64,000 nt of DNA, from NCBI RefSeq assembly GCF_019966545.1, contig NZ_JAIMIC010000005.1:186001-250000 (forward strand), read 5' to 3'. Shown in pieces: positions 7,765-16,035 of the stretch. The DNA comes from Heliomarina baculiformis (GTDB taxonomy: Bacteria; Pseudomonadota; Alphaproteobacteria; Rhodobacterales; Rhodobacteraceae). The position numbers were made by a program, and so were the translations under genes. The notes beneath the pieces are model-generated. The model did not search any database. It was not told the origin of the DNA and saw nothing but the letters and a program-made list of their open reading frames with translations. The first letter of the stretch is position 1; each line of letters starts with the position of its first letter.

Positions 7765-8847
7765 TTACATATCCAACACGCCGCGCTGGCGCAGCAGGAT
7801 CCAGAGGAAGAACGGCCCGCCAAGCACTGCCGTGATTATCCCGATCGGCAGTTCAGCCGGGGCCATGATGACCCGGGAGATCACATCCGCGACCAGCAGT
7901 AATGACGCCCCAAGAAGCGCGGCATTGGGGATCAGAAACCGATGATCCGGGCCGCTTATTAGCCGCAAAAGATGCGGCACCACGATCCCGACAAATCCGA
8001 TCCCGCCGGAAACGGCAACGGCGGCCCCGGTGGCCGCGCCGACGCAGAGAATGGCAAGGATTTTAACCCGTTGCACAGGGATGCCGATGTGAAACGCGCC
8101 GGCTTCGCCCAGCGCAAGGCCGTTTAACCCGCGGGTCAGAAACAGGGCGCAGACGAGGGCAGGGGTCATGATGACGTAAGCCGTGGCGACCTTGGGCCAT
8201 GTGGCACCGCCGAGCGAGCCAAGCCCCCAAAAGGTGAGGTCGCGCAGCTGCGCATCATCAGCGATAAAGATCATCATGCCCGAAAAGGCACCGGCTAGCG
8301 CTGCCAGCGCAATACCGGCCAAAAGCATCATCGCGACCGAGGTCCGGCCCTGCCGGGTCGCAATGCGATAGAGCAGCAGCATGCTGAGCCACGCGCCGAA
8401 AAAGGCTGCGATCGGAACAAGATAGATGCTGGCTGCATCGCGCAGCAATACTGGCAGCATGCCACCAAGCACGATGGCACCGATCGCGCCAAGACCTGCA
8501 CCGGCGCTGACACCGATGATGCCCGGATCGGCCAGAGGGTTGCGGAACAACCCCTGCATCAACGCCCCGGACACCGCCAGCGATGCGCCCACGGCGATGC
8601 CGGTCAGGGTGCGTGGGACACGGATATGCCAGAGGATGACAGCGTCACGACTTGCCATCGGTTCACCGCGCAGCCAGCCCGCGATAATCTCAGCCGTATC
8701 GATGCCGGAGGCGCCTGTCGTCAGGCTGAACACCACGACCAGTGCCAGCAAGACCGCCAGACAGAGTCCTAGGACGCGGGCCCGGTTGCTGCGGTCGCCC
8801 GGTCGGTCCATTGGCGAAACAGCCCTGATCTCCGACATCGCCACCAT
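7765..8847 (-). CDS. hmuU: Heme ABC transporter permease HmuU (FecCD family)
   Basis: The 360-residue protein is rich in membrane segments throughout and carries FecCD-family motifs such as RVPRTLTGIAVGASLAVSGA, MQGLFRNPLADPGIIGVSAGA and GGIGFVGIVVPHLLRL. It forms the dimeric inner-membrane channel for heme with the HmuV ATPase. It is preceded by hmuT and followed by hmuV, each with 3-base gaps, indicating one transcript. The length is normal for the family. Confidence 0.93.
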   Translation of the reverse strand: MVAMSEIRAVSPMDRPGDRSNRARVLGLCLAVLLALVVVFSLTTGASGIDTAEIIAGWLRGEPMASRDAVILWHIRVPRTLTGIAVGASLAVSGALMQGLFRNPLADPGIIGVSAGAGLGAIGAIVLGGMLPVLLRDAASIYLVPIAAFFGAWLSMLLLYRIATRQGRTSVAMMLLAGIALAALAGAFSGMMIFIADDAQLRDLTFWGLGSLGGATWPKVATAYVIMTPALVCALFLTRGLNGLALGEAGAFHIGIPVQRVKILAILCVGAATGAAVAVSGGIGFVGIVVPHLLRLISGPDHRFLIPNAALLGASLLLVADVISRVIMAPAELPIGIITAVLGGPFFLWILLRQRGVLDM

Positions 8848-8850
8848 GGA

Positions 8851-9699
8851 TCAGGAGCCGAGCCCGTTCAGCGCTGCAATAAGTTCCTGCGCGGCCTCGG
8901 GGGTGCGCACCGAAAAACCCAGCAGGCGCATGCCGTCCATCCGGATCACCGCTCGGTTTTGCCCGGCGGGGGTCGTGGCAATGGCCGGGTGGGCAAACAG
9001 ATCGTCATCTGCCATCGCGTGATCGCCACTGCGGTCCATCATCAGGATCACGTCGGGCGCGGCCGCGATCACGGCTTCTCCGGTTACCGTCTTGTAGCCG
9101 GAAAACCCCTCCATCGCATTGGTCGCCCCGACCAGCCTGATCATGCCATCGGCCGCGGTATCCAGACCCGAGGCCATGATACGTCCGCCCTGCATCGACA
9201 GGATGAAGAGCACGCTCTTCTCTGTCGAAACAGGGGTTTCAAGCGCCCTCTCAAGGTCTTGCATGACCTTATCGGCAAGGGCTTTGGCAGCCGGTTCGGT
9301 GCCCAGCGCCTTGCCGACGGTCAGGATCTTTTGGCGGATCGCTTCAACGGTTGGCGTCTCAACCACATCGACCATCGGAACGCCTGCCTGATGCAGCTGC
9401 GCGACGACTTCGGGCGGGCCCGCGCCTTCTTCGGCAAGGATCAGGTCGGGACTGACCGAGAGCACACCCTCGGCCGAGAGGCGGCGGATATAACCGACAT
9501 CCGGCAGGTCATTCGCCTCTGGCGGGTAGTTCGAGGTTGTATCGCGCGCCACGAGCCGATCCTCTTGGCCGAGCGCATAAACGATCTCTGTCACGCTGCC
9601 GCCAAGCGATACAATACGCGACGGTTGCTCATCCGCGTGGGGCGCGGCGAGGAAGATGGCGAACAGGCTGAAAATGGAGCCAAGCGACAGGCGGATCAT
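8851..9699 (-). CDS. hmuT: Periplasmic heme-binding protein HmuT
   Basis: The start at 9699 is chosen because its ATG overlaps the hmuS stop (ATGA) and gives a normal signal peptide (MIRLSLGSIFSLFAIFLAAPHA); an upstream in-frame start would add a non-hydrophobic 15-residue leader. The mature protein has the class III periplasmic binding fold signature RIVSLGGSVTEIVYALG followed by conserved SPDLILAEEGAGPPEVV. It delivers heme from the outer-membrane receptor to HmuUV. About 282 residues, typical length. Confidence 0.9.
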   Translation of the reverse strand: MIRLSLGSIFSLFAIFLAAPHADEQPSRIVSLGGSVTEIVYALGQEDRLVARDTTSNYPPEANDLPDVGYIRRLSAEGVLSVSPDLILAEEGAGPPEVVAQLHQAGVPMVDVVETPTVEAIRQKILTVGKALGTEPAAKALADKVMQDLERALETPVSTEKSVLFILSMQGGRIMASGLDTAADGMIRLVGATNAMEGFSGYKTVTGEAVIAAAPDVILMMDRSGDHAMADDDLFAHPAIATTPAGQNRAVIRMDGMRLLGFSVRTPEAAQELIAALNGLGS

Positions 9700-10760
9700 A
9701 GGGCAGGCTCCAGCTCGGGCAGGCTGTCGACGACTTCTGTCCATTCGGGATAATGATCTTCGGTTTCGCTCCGATGGCCAAAGAACTGCATGATGAGACC
9801 GCCCTGGCTGTCAAAGGCTTCTACGGAAATCGCCGGACCACGGCGGGTCGGCTTGTTTACTGCCCAAACTTCGGCGATGTGGTCACCGCGCAGGTGCAAA
9901 TTGAAATCCGGGTCCAGCACGTTGAGCCACGGCCCAACCGGTTTGATCGGCGAAATCCTTCCGGACTGGATCTGGATACAACCGCGATTGCCGACGAACA
10001 TCATGTGTGAAATCTGACGTTCGGCGAGCGCGTCGAGCATGGATGCCACGGCACCCGGTGCCAGCGGACGGGCATAGGGCGCGCCTGCCATGCGGTTCGC
10101 CCCCAGCCGGTTGATCTTGAGCCGACGGACCATCATCAGGAACTGATGGGTGTCGGTCATCTTGTCCCATTCCTCACGCAGACGGCTGGCGCGTTCCGGT
10201 TTGACGATGGCATCCTCTACCGGTTCTCGGGCGCTTACCTGCATGGAGTCGGACTGGTTCTGTACGGTCAATGTATCGCGCAGCGCGTTCCAGCTCGAAG
10301 AGTCGGCATCCTCAGGCAGGTAGATCTTGTGAACCGCATCTCCGGCGGAGTCGAAGATTTGAAAGGACCGGCGGATACCTGTCTTGGTCTCAGCCTCGAC
10401 GGCGAATCCGTGCTGCCAGTATTGGGGAAAGATGCGCAAATCGATCTCGGGCCCCAGTACCATCGAGGCGTGCTCGCCACCGCGATAATCCCGATAGGTG
10501 CCATGGCGTTCGCTTACGACGCTTTCATTGCGGGTAAGCGCCATGACCCGTCCAAGTTCGGGAATTGCCGCAATCAGACGGTCAGGGTTCGGGTCAATCC
10601 GGGTCACGCCCTGACCCGACTGCGCTGCAAGGAGCTGTGCCTCGCTCACGTTGAGGCTGTCGGCTAGATCGCGCGCGCGCAGGGTTGCACCCTTCACCGC
10701 GTCGCGAATGGCTTCGGGGCTGGGTCTTTCGGCAATGTCAGTGGACGGGCTGTCGGCCAT
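9696..10760 (-). CDS. hmuS: Hemin-degrading factor HmuS
   Basis: The start at 10760 (MADSPSTDIAERP) is supported by AAAGGATCAAGA immediately upstream; longer starts add a poor leader. The 354-residue protein has the duplicated HemS/ChuX-like halves, with RNESVVSERHGTYRDYRG in the first half and FVGNRGCIQIQSGRI in the second. The family binds heme in the cytoplasm and takes part in its breakdown or trafficking. It is the first gene of hmuSTUV and lies divergently from the receptor hmuR, with a candidate iron-responsive site between them. Confidence 0.9.
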   Translation of the reverse strand: MADSPSTDIAERPSPEAIRDAVKGATLRARDLADSLNVSEAQLLAAQSGQGVTRIDPNPDRLIAAIPELGRVMALTRNESVVSERHGTYRDYRGGEHASMVLGPEIDLRIFPQYWQHGFAVEAETKTGIRRSFQIFDSAGDAVHKIYLPEDADSSSWNALRDTLTVQNQSDSMQVSAREPVEDAIVKPERASRLREEWDKMTDTHQFLMMVRRLKINRLGANRMAGAPYARPLAPGAVASMLDALAERQISHMMFVGNRGCIQIQSGRISPIKPVGPWLNVLDPDFNLHLRGDHIAEVWAVNKPTRRGPAISVEAFDSQGGLIMQFFGHRSETEDHYPEWTEVVDSLPELEPAL

Positions 10761-10862
10761 TCTTGATCCTTTCGATATGAAGAAAAGCCACATGTCTTGC
10801 TGACCTTGAAACCGAGGGAGGCAGGCTCTGCTGGATCGTGACACCCGGCGGTTAACGCATTC

Positions 10863-10885
10863 TTGACAGAATTACTAGGGTAATT
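10863..10885. promoter_or_regulatory. Candidate iron-responsive promoter/operator between hmuS and hmuR
   Basis: A perfect -35-like TTGACA (10863-10868) is followed directly by the dyad AATTAC-TAGG-GTAATT (10870-10885). It lies in the 213-base divergent gap, 90 bases upstream of hmuR. The core ATTACTAGG recurs on the minus strand upstream of the exbB-tonB operon. Control by a Rhodobacterales iron regulator (Irr, RirA or IscR class) is inference; I could not score it against known matrices. Confidence 0.5.
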
Positions 10886-10973
10886 TAACCGGTTGCCGCG
10901 AGGCATTGAAAAAAACTCAATTTTCGATGCCAAGGTGATGCAGCCAGCTTTCTTGCCAGCTTGAGAAAAGAGA

Positions 10974-12965
10974 ATGGACAGGAAAGTAATGGTGATGAAA
11001 CCAACCGTCCGGGCATTATTGCTGGGCACAGTGGCCTTCGTTCACGGCAGTTCCGTATTTGCGCAGAATCTTATCGAACTGGCGCCGATTGAAGTGGAGA
11101 GCAAACGCGATGTGGCCACGGACAAGGCGACCTCGGAAACCACCGTTGATTACGAAGAGATCGAGGATCGGCAAGCAGGCACGATCGCTGAACTGGTCGA
11201 CAGTGTGCCGGGGGTGAACCTTGTCAACGGTGGCTCGCCGGTGGGCTCGGGGATCAATATTCGCGGTTTCGGTGCCAATGGAACCTTTGGGACAGATCAG
11301 AAAGTCGGCATTCAGATCGGTGGCGCCAGTAAAGGCAGCGAGGAGATTTACCGTGTCGGCACCCAGCTTTTTACGGACCCCGCGCTGTACCGCGAAGCGG
11401 TCGTGTTGCGCGGTATGGGCGGCACGTTTGAATATGGATCGGGCTATTTTGGCGGCTTAATCCGGCTCGAGCCGTTGCAGGCCAGCGATTTCACCCTAGG
11501 CGAGCCGGGGTTGAGGTTGCGGCAGACGCTCCAGTTCTCCTCGAACGGGGATGGGCTGACGAGTTCGACAATTGGCGCGTGGCAGGTGAACGAGGATATT
11601 GAGGTTCTGTTCAACTATGTCTGGCGCGAAGAAGGGGTGACCGAGGACGGGGCAGGCAATCCGCGTTCGGACGAGGGGTATGAACTACCGTCCTGGCTGG
11701 TCAACACCCGCTATACGTTTGGCGACGCGCGCCAGCATTCCATCGGCCTGCTGCTGTCGCGTACACAGACCGACGAAAAGGATGTGCCCTATGACAGTTT
11801 CGGGGTGACGGCTGACAGTTTCGGCAACGTGGACCGGCAAACCGACGACAAGACGGCAGTGCTGCGTTACCGGTTTGATGCGCCAAACACCGAATGGATC
11901 AATCTTGAGGTGGATCTGTCCTATTCCGATCAACAGATCGATCAGGAATATGTGCCCGGGTCTTCTCCGCTGGAGGGCACGTCGAGCTTTCCGTTGCTGG
12001 TTTCGACCGTAAATGCGGACCACCGATATGAAACGGTGAAACTTTTGATCAAGAACAACGCCTTCTTCGCCACGGGCGATCTGCAGCATGACCTGCGCTT
12101 TGGTCTCGACCTGTCAGAGCGTGAGCGACTGGATGCGTCCTCGGCGCCCGGCGGAACGGATCGCCGGATTGCGCTGTTTGCGGTGGACGATATCGACCTG
12201 AATGACGCCCTGACCATAACGCCGCAGGTCAGGTTTGAATCTCAGGAAATCGGCGGCGACCTTTATGGGTTCTATGACAACACGGCACTGATGGGGGGGA
12301 TTTCCGCGCGGTACGAATTTGCCTCGGGAATTGCCGTATTCGGAGGCGCGTTTTACGGTGAAAGCATGCCGATCATCGATGATCTCGGTACACCGCTGTA
12401 CATGACCCAGCCAGAAAAGGCCGTAACTTATGAACTTGGCGTAAGCCATAACAGTTACGACATTTTCGCCGATGGAGATGCGCTGGCGATCAAAGCCGTC
12501 GTATACCAGACGCGAGTCTGGGATATCACCTCTTACATCAACCTGACCGATGTCGAACATGAGGGGTTGGAACTCGAGGCGGCCTATTCGACAATGGCGG
12601 GATATTACGTCGATATGAATGCCAATATCGCCCGCTCGGAGAACACCACGCCGGGATCGACCTCATACTGGGAGGGAACGCCGGCCGATGAAATCCGGCT
12701 GACGCTTGGCAGAAAATGGGACCGTTGGCTGGACCTGAGCTGGGAGGTGGTGGCGGACCGTGGCATGGATCGAAGTGCGACGCCTTCAACGGGCTACGGC
12801 GTGCATAATCTGCGCGCCACTTACCGGCCCGACTCGGGGGTGCTTAAAGGTACGGAATTTCGTGTCGGTATCGAGAATCTTTTCGACCGGGAATACACCC
12901 CGGCGCTGGCAACCCGGACGGCCATGGGGCGGAACCTGAAATTCACCGTGTCGAAGACGTTTTGA
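10974..12965 (+). CDS. hmuR: TonB-dependent outer-membrane heme receptor HmuR-like
   Basis: Up to 663 residues, with a signal peptide ending at SSVFAQ, a TonB-box-like ELAPIEV, a plug domain (GTIAELVDSVPGVNLVNGG, GINIRGFGANG) and a beta-barrel ending in aromatic F (LKFTVSKTF). The start is uncertain: ATG 10989 has AGGA five bases upstream and ATG 10995 gives a classic signal sequence. The position where many heme receptors have FRAP reads YGESMP here, so direct heme ligands differ from the classic family. Assignment rests mainly on divergence from hmuSTUV. Confidence 0.85.
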   Translation: MDRKVMVMKPTVRALLLGTVAFVHGSSVFAQNLIELAPIEVESKRDVATDKATSETTVDYEEIEDRQAGTIAELVDSVPGVNLVNGGSPVGSGINIRGFGANGTFGTDQKVGIQIGGASKGSEEIYRVGTQLFTDPALYREAVVLRGMGGTFEYGSGYFGGLIRLEPLQASDFTLGEPGLRLRQTLQFSSNGDGLTSSTIGAWQVNEDIEVLFNYVWREEGVTEDGAGNPRSDEGYELPSWLVNTRYTFGDARQHSIGLLLSRTQTDEKDVPYDSFGVTADSFGNVDRQTDDKTAVLRYRFDAPNTEWINLEVDLSYSDQQIDQEYVPGSSPLEGTSSFPLLVSTVNADHRYETVKLLIKNNAFFATGDLQHDLRFGLDLSERERLDASSAPGGTDRRIALFAVDDIDLNDALTITPQVRFESQEIGGDLYGFYDNTALMGGISARYEFASGIAVFGGAFYGESMPIIDDLGTPLYMTQPEKAVTYELGVSHNSYDIFADGDALAIKAVVYQTRVWDITSYINLTDVEHEGLELEAAYSTMAGYYVDMNANIARSENTTPGSTSYWEGTPADEIRLTLGRKWDRWLDLSWEVVADRGMDRSATPSTGYGVHNLRATYRPDSGVLKGTEFRVGIENLFDREYTPALATRTAMGRNLKFTVSKTF

Positions 12966-12970
12966 TAAAA

Positions 12971-12999
12971 CCCCGGACAGCCCTTGAGGTTGGCCGGGG
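12971..12999. terminator. Hairpin between convergent hmuR and tonB
   Basis: CCCCGG (12971-12976) and CCGGGG (12994-12999) can pair, extended by CA/TG after one mismatch. It lies in the 78-base gap between the two convergent stops and probably serves as a weak bidirectional terminator; neither side has a proper T-run. Confidence 0.4.
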
Positions 13000-13043
13000 C
13001 AATTGAAGTTTAACTTTGAGGTCTGCTGGCGGGCAACCGGAAT

Positions 13044-14039
13044 TCAACGGAAATCCATCGGCAGCATGAACCCGTAGCTGGCATTGGTCAGCCCGGCCGG
13101 AGCAGAGGGCATCTTGCCGGATCGCGACACGGCCTGCAGCGCGGCCTGATCGAAAAGCGGGTTGCCCGAGGAACGGGCGACGGCCACTCGCAGAACCTGC
13201 CCTGACCGCGCGACGGTGATGTTGAGCACCACACGGCCTTCGCCCCGCGCGCCGCGCGGCGATCTTTTCCGCCGCTCAATTCGGGTGCGGATTTGCCCGC
13301 CCCATGTCGCCTCAAGACTGGCTTTCTGTGCATTGCTGAGCGTCGCAACCTTGGCACTACCGGAATTACCCGCCTGACTGGTTCCACCTGTACCGGCGGA
13401 TTTCTGGGCATTCGATCCCGCCGATTCCGGTTTTGCGACGGGCGCGGGTTTGGCGGCCTTGCTAGGTTTCGGTTCCGGCTGCGCCTGCTCGATATTTTCT
13501 GGCCGTTGCTTGGGTCTACGGCTGGTTGCCGTGGCGGTTTCGGGAGGTCGTTCTTCGATATCCGGCTCTTCGACGACCTCCGCCGGCTCCTGCGGTTCTG
13601 GCTCGGCAATCTCTTCCACCGGTTCCGGTACAGGTTCGGGCTCCGCGACCTCCGGCTTGGGCTCTGATGGCCTTGGCGGCTCCGGTGAGTTCATGTCGAC
13701 CTGCGGCATATCAGGGAGGTCCTGCTCCGCCGAGGGCAGGCTGATTGCGGCGCTGCGATCGGGCGCAAGGTCGAACTGAGTCTGTGGCCGGTCAGGGGTG
13801 ACGTCCGGTTCGACGTTTTCGGGACTGGGTTGAGCCACCTGCGTGACCACGGGCGGCTGGGCCTCCCACTGCTCGACCATGGTTTCAACGCTGGCGTTGG
13901 CCGCGACAAGGCTGACCATCTCGGCCCCGCCTTCGCCACTGGCATTGGCGCCATCCTGCTCGTCGATTTCCATCACGAGCACGAGGTGCAAGGCGACGGA
14001 CAAGGCGACGAAACCGGTGATCTCAAAATACCGCGTCAT
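13044..14039 (-). CDS. tonB: TonB family energy-transducing protein
   Basis: The 331-residue protein has one N-terminal membrane anchor (about residues 8-25), a long Pro/Glu-rich spacer (about 60-200; repeats such as EPEPVPEPVEEIAEPEPQEP), and a C-terminal TonB domain (about 245-331) with RIERRKRSPRGARGEGRVVL and ASYGFMLPMDFR. It couples the proton-motive force to outer-membrane receptors such as HmuR. It is the last gene of exbB-exbD-exbD-tonB, overlapping the upstream exbD by 4 bases. Confidence 0.87.
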   Translation of the reverse strand: MTRYFEITGFVALSVALHLVLVMEIDEQDGANASGEGGAEMVSLVAANASVETMVEQWEAQPPVVTQVAQPSPENVEPDVTPDRPQTQFDLAPDRSAAISLPSAEQDLPDMPQVDMNSPEPPRPSEPKPEVAEPEPVPEPVEEIAEPEPQEPAEVVEEPDIEERPPETATATSRRPKQRPENIEQAQPEPKPSKAAKPAPVAKPESAGSNAQKSAGTGGTSQAGNSGSAKVATLSNAQKASLEATWGGQIRTRIERRKRSPRGARGEGRVVLNITVARSGQVLRVAVARSSGNPLFDQAALQAVSRSGKMPSAPAGLTNASYGFMLPMDFR

Positions 14040-14428
14040 GGCTGAGCGACCACCAGCGACACATCCCGCAGCCCGGCGGCGGAGAGATTGCGAAGGAGCC
14101 GGGCGACATCGCTTGCCTTGGCCCCGGCATCGGCACGAAGTTGCGGGGCGGGCATACCATCCTCTGAGGCTTGCGAAAGCGCATCGATGGCTTCCTCGCC
14201 GCGCAACTCTTGAAACGCTATCTCACCTTCGGCCGACAAGTACATGATCGGGCTTGTTTCTGTGTCGCTGCCCTGTTCGGCCGTCGGCGGGGTCACCGGG
14301 AACGGTTCGGGCTGGCTGAGCCGCGAGGTCATCAGGAAGAACACCAGCAAAAGAAACACCACATTGATCATCGGCACGATGGATTCCGCACGCGGACGTC
14401 TTGGGGCAGGGCCGAGATCAAAGCTCAT
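14036..14428 (-). CDS. exbD: ExbD family biopolymer transport protein (second copy in operon)
   Basis: The 130-residue protein has a short cytoplasmic N terminus, one membrane segment (SIVPMINVVFLLLVFFLMTS, about residues 16-35) and a periplasmic domain. The pore Asp found at this point in most ExbD proteins (PMID in the neighbouring copy) reads Asn here (PMIN), so this copy may not carry protons itself. It overlaps both neighbours by 4 bases, indicating tight coupling. Confidence 0.85.
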   Translation of the reverse strand: MSFDLGPAPRRPRAESIVPMINVVFLLLVFFLMTSRLSQPEPFPVTPPTAEQGSDTETSPIMYLSAEGEIAFQELRGEEAIDALSQASEDGMPAPQLRADAGAKASDVARLLRNLSAAGLRDVSLVVAQP

Positions 14429-14805
14429 TCGACCAGCGTCAGCCGGGAAAACCCGGCGCTCCTCAGCTGTGCCGCAATGGTGACAAGCCGTTGCAGATCG
14501 GTTTCGTCACCGCCGCGCAGGATGATCAGGTCGTCAGGTCTTTTGGTCATGTCCTTCAGCGCCGCGATCAACAATTGGACGGAAACCTCGCGCCCGTTCA
14601 GTTGAAGGGCGTCGGGCTGGATATTGACAAGGCGTGGCGGCCCGGAATAGCCCGATCCGCCGGAGGCCAGCGGCAGGGGCAGCACCTGATCGACGCCAAA
14701 CCGAGAGGCAAGCATGAAGAACACCAGCAACAGGAACACGACGTCGATCATCGGCGTCAGGCTGGGCTTGCGCCTTGGACGGCTCTTGGCAAGCGAGAGG
14801 GTCAT
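14425..14805 (-). CDS. exbD: ExbD family biopolymer transport protein (first copy in operon)
   Basis: The 126-residue protein has the canonical PSLTPMIDVVFLLLVFFMLA membrane helix with the conserved proton-path Asp. With ExbB it forms the proton channel that drives TonB. It overlaps exbB (14802) and the second exbD (14425) by 4 bases each. Two different ExbD copies in one operon may form mixed dimers in the ExbB pentamer; this is inference from structure work on ExbBD, where one ExbD dimer sits in each channel. Confidence 0.88.
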   Translation of the reverse strand: MTLSLAKSRPRRKPSLTPMIDVVFLLLVFFMLASRFGVDQVLPLPLASGGSGYSGPPRLVNIQPDALQLNGREVSVQLLIAALKDMTKRPDDLIILRGGDETDLQRLVTIAAQLRSAGFSRLTLVE

Positions 14806-15776
14806 TCAGCGGCGAGCTTCCGGCTCGATTCAGCGACGGTGACGGGCAGGGGGGCGATAAAGATGCGGGCCGCGAGATCCTCGATATCACGACGGATGCT
14901 GTCGATGGTTGCCTCGCACCATGTGAGCGCGGCAGAGGCGGGGATTGCAACGGCCATACCGGCAGCCGTGGTCAGGAGTGCCTCCCAGATACCACCTGCC
15001 AGAAGCGAGGGATCGGCGGAACTGCCCGCTTCCTGTAGCGCTTGGAAAGCCGAGATCATGCCCATGACCGTGCCGAGGAGCCCGAGCAGGGGGGCAATCG
15101 TCGCGATGAGTTCCAGCGCGCGCAGACCGTTTTCCTGTTTCGCGATCAGGTTCTTGGCAACACGGGCCACATCCTCGCGGGCGGCGGAGTCTTCGTGATG
15201 GATCCGCGCCTGCATCGCCGCGCGGGCAAGGCGGCTGCGGATGCCGCGACGCGTGCGGATGATGTCGAGAGCGATGCGGGTATCGCCGGATTCCCAGGCG
15301 GTTACTGCGCGGTTCGACATGCGCCTGGACCACGCACCGGCGAGGATAAACCGCCAGATTTTCCATAGGATAAGCGCGACAGTAATCACTGACAGCGCGG
15401 CAATTGCCCAAATCGACGGCCCGCCATCTATCAGAAAGCTGCGCGCACGATCGACTGCACCGACAAGTGTGTCCGCCTGCGGCGTGGCCACGGCTTCGTC
15501 TGCGCCAGCCGTTTCTATCGAGGGAGTGGCTGTGGAATGTTCGCTGGCCGCTTGCGATTCCATGGTAACTGGATCTGTGGTTGCATCAAGCGACGGCGGT
15601 GCGGTGACTGTTCCTCCGGTTTGCGGACGCTGAACATTGTCTGCCGGTGCCGGGCTTTGCAGGCCGGGCGTCTCGGTCGTGACCTCGGGCGCCGTTGACT
15701 GCGCCATCGCCGACAGGGGCGACAGAGAGATCAGGAAGACAAGCAGGGCGGGGCCTCTCACAAATCGGGTTTTCAC
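14802..15776 (-). CDS. exbB: ExbB/TolQ/MotA family proton channel protein with exported N-terminal extension
   Basis: The 324-residue protein has a signal-like N terminus (RGPALLVFLISLSPLSAMAQS), a Ser/Thr/Ala-rich linker to about residue 105, then the MotA/TolQ/ExbB core with three membrane segments (GGPSIWAIAALSVITVALIL; IATIAPLLGLLGTVMGMI; LLTTAAGMAVAIPASA). The motif GLLGTVMGMISAFQ is diagnostic. Such N-terminal extensions occur in alphaproteobacterial and marine ExbB proteins. It is the first gene of the energiser operon, downstream of a candidate iron-regulated promoter. Confidence 0.9.
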   Translation of the reverse strand: MKTRFVRGPALLVFLISLSPLSAMAQSTAPEVTTETPGLQSPAPADNVQRPQTGGTVTAPPSLDATTDPVTMESQAASEHSTATPSIETAGADEAVATPQADTLVGAVDRARSFLIDGGPSIWAIAALSVITVALILWKIWRFILAGAWSRRMSNRAVTAWESGDTRIALDIIRTRRGIRSRLARAAMQARIHHEDSAAREDVARVAKNLIAKQENGLRALELIATIAPLLGLLGTVMGMISAFQALQEAGSSADPSLLAGGIWEALLTTAAGMAVAIPASAALTWCEATIDSIRRDIEDLAARIFIAPLPVTVAESSRKLAAE

Positions 15777-15882
15777 GGTGCCAGCATCCCTTCTTGACAG
15801 CGGTTGCGGTGAGCGGGGCGTTCTGCTGTTGCGGCGCGTTTGCCCACGGTTTCGCTCATGCTACGGTGCGATTTTCGCCCTG

Positions 15883-15909
15883 CCTAGTAATATTGATAAA
15901 AATAGTCAA
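15883..15909 (-). promoter_or_regulatory. Candidate iron-regulated promoter of the exbB-tonB operon
   Basis: On the minus strand, TTGACT (15909-15904) lies upstream of ATTACTAGG (15891-15883). The same nine bases form part of the dyad in the hmuR promoter (10871-10879), where they sit 10 bp closer to a TTGACA. Sharing between two iron-related transcription units suggests a common regulator. This is inference from two sites only. Confidence 0.4.
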
Positions 15910-16035
15910 GTTTAGTGGCAGAAGAGAATTCCAGCCAATCGACCGGTGAGAATTGCCTGTGAAAGGTCAGTCGTCGGGGCGGATTGATTTGGATCGCGAT
16001 GGCTGGGTCAAGCGCTTGTGATCGAATGGCTCGCT

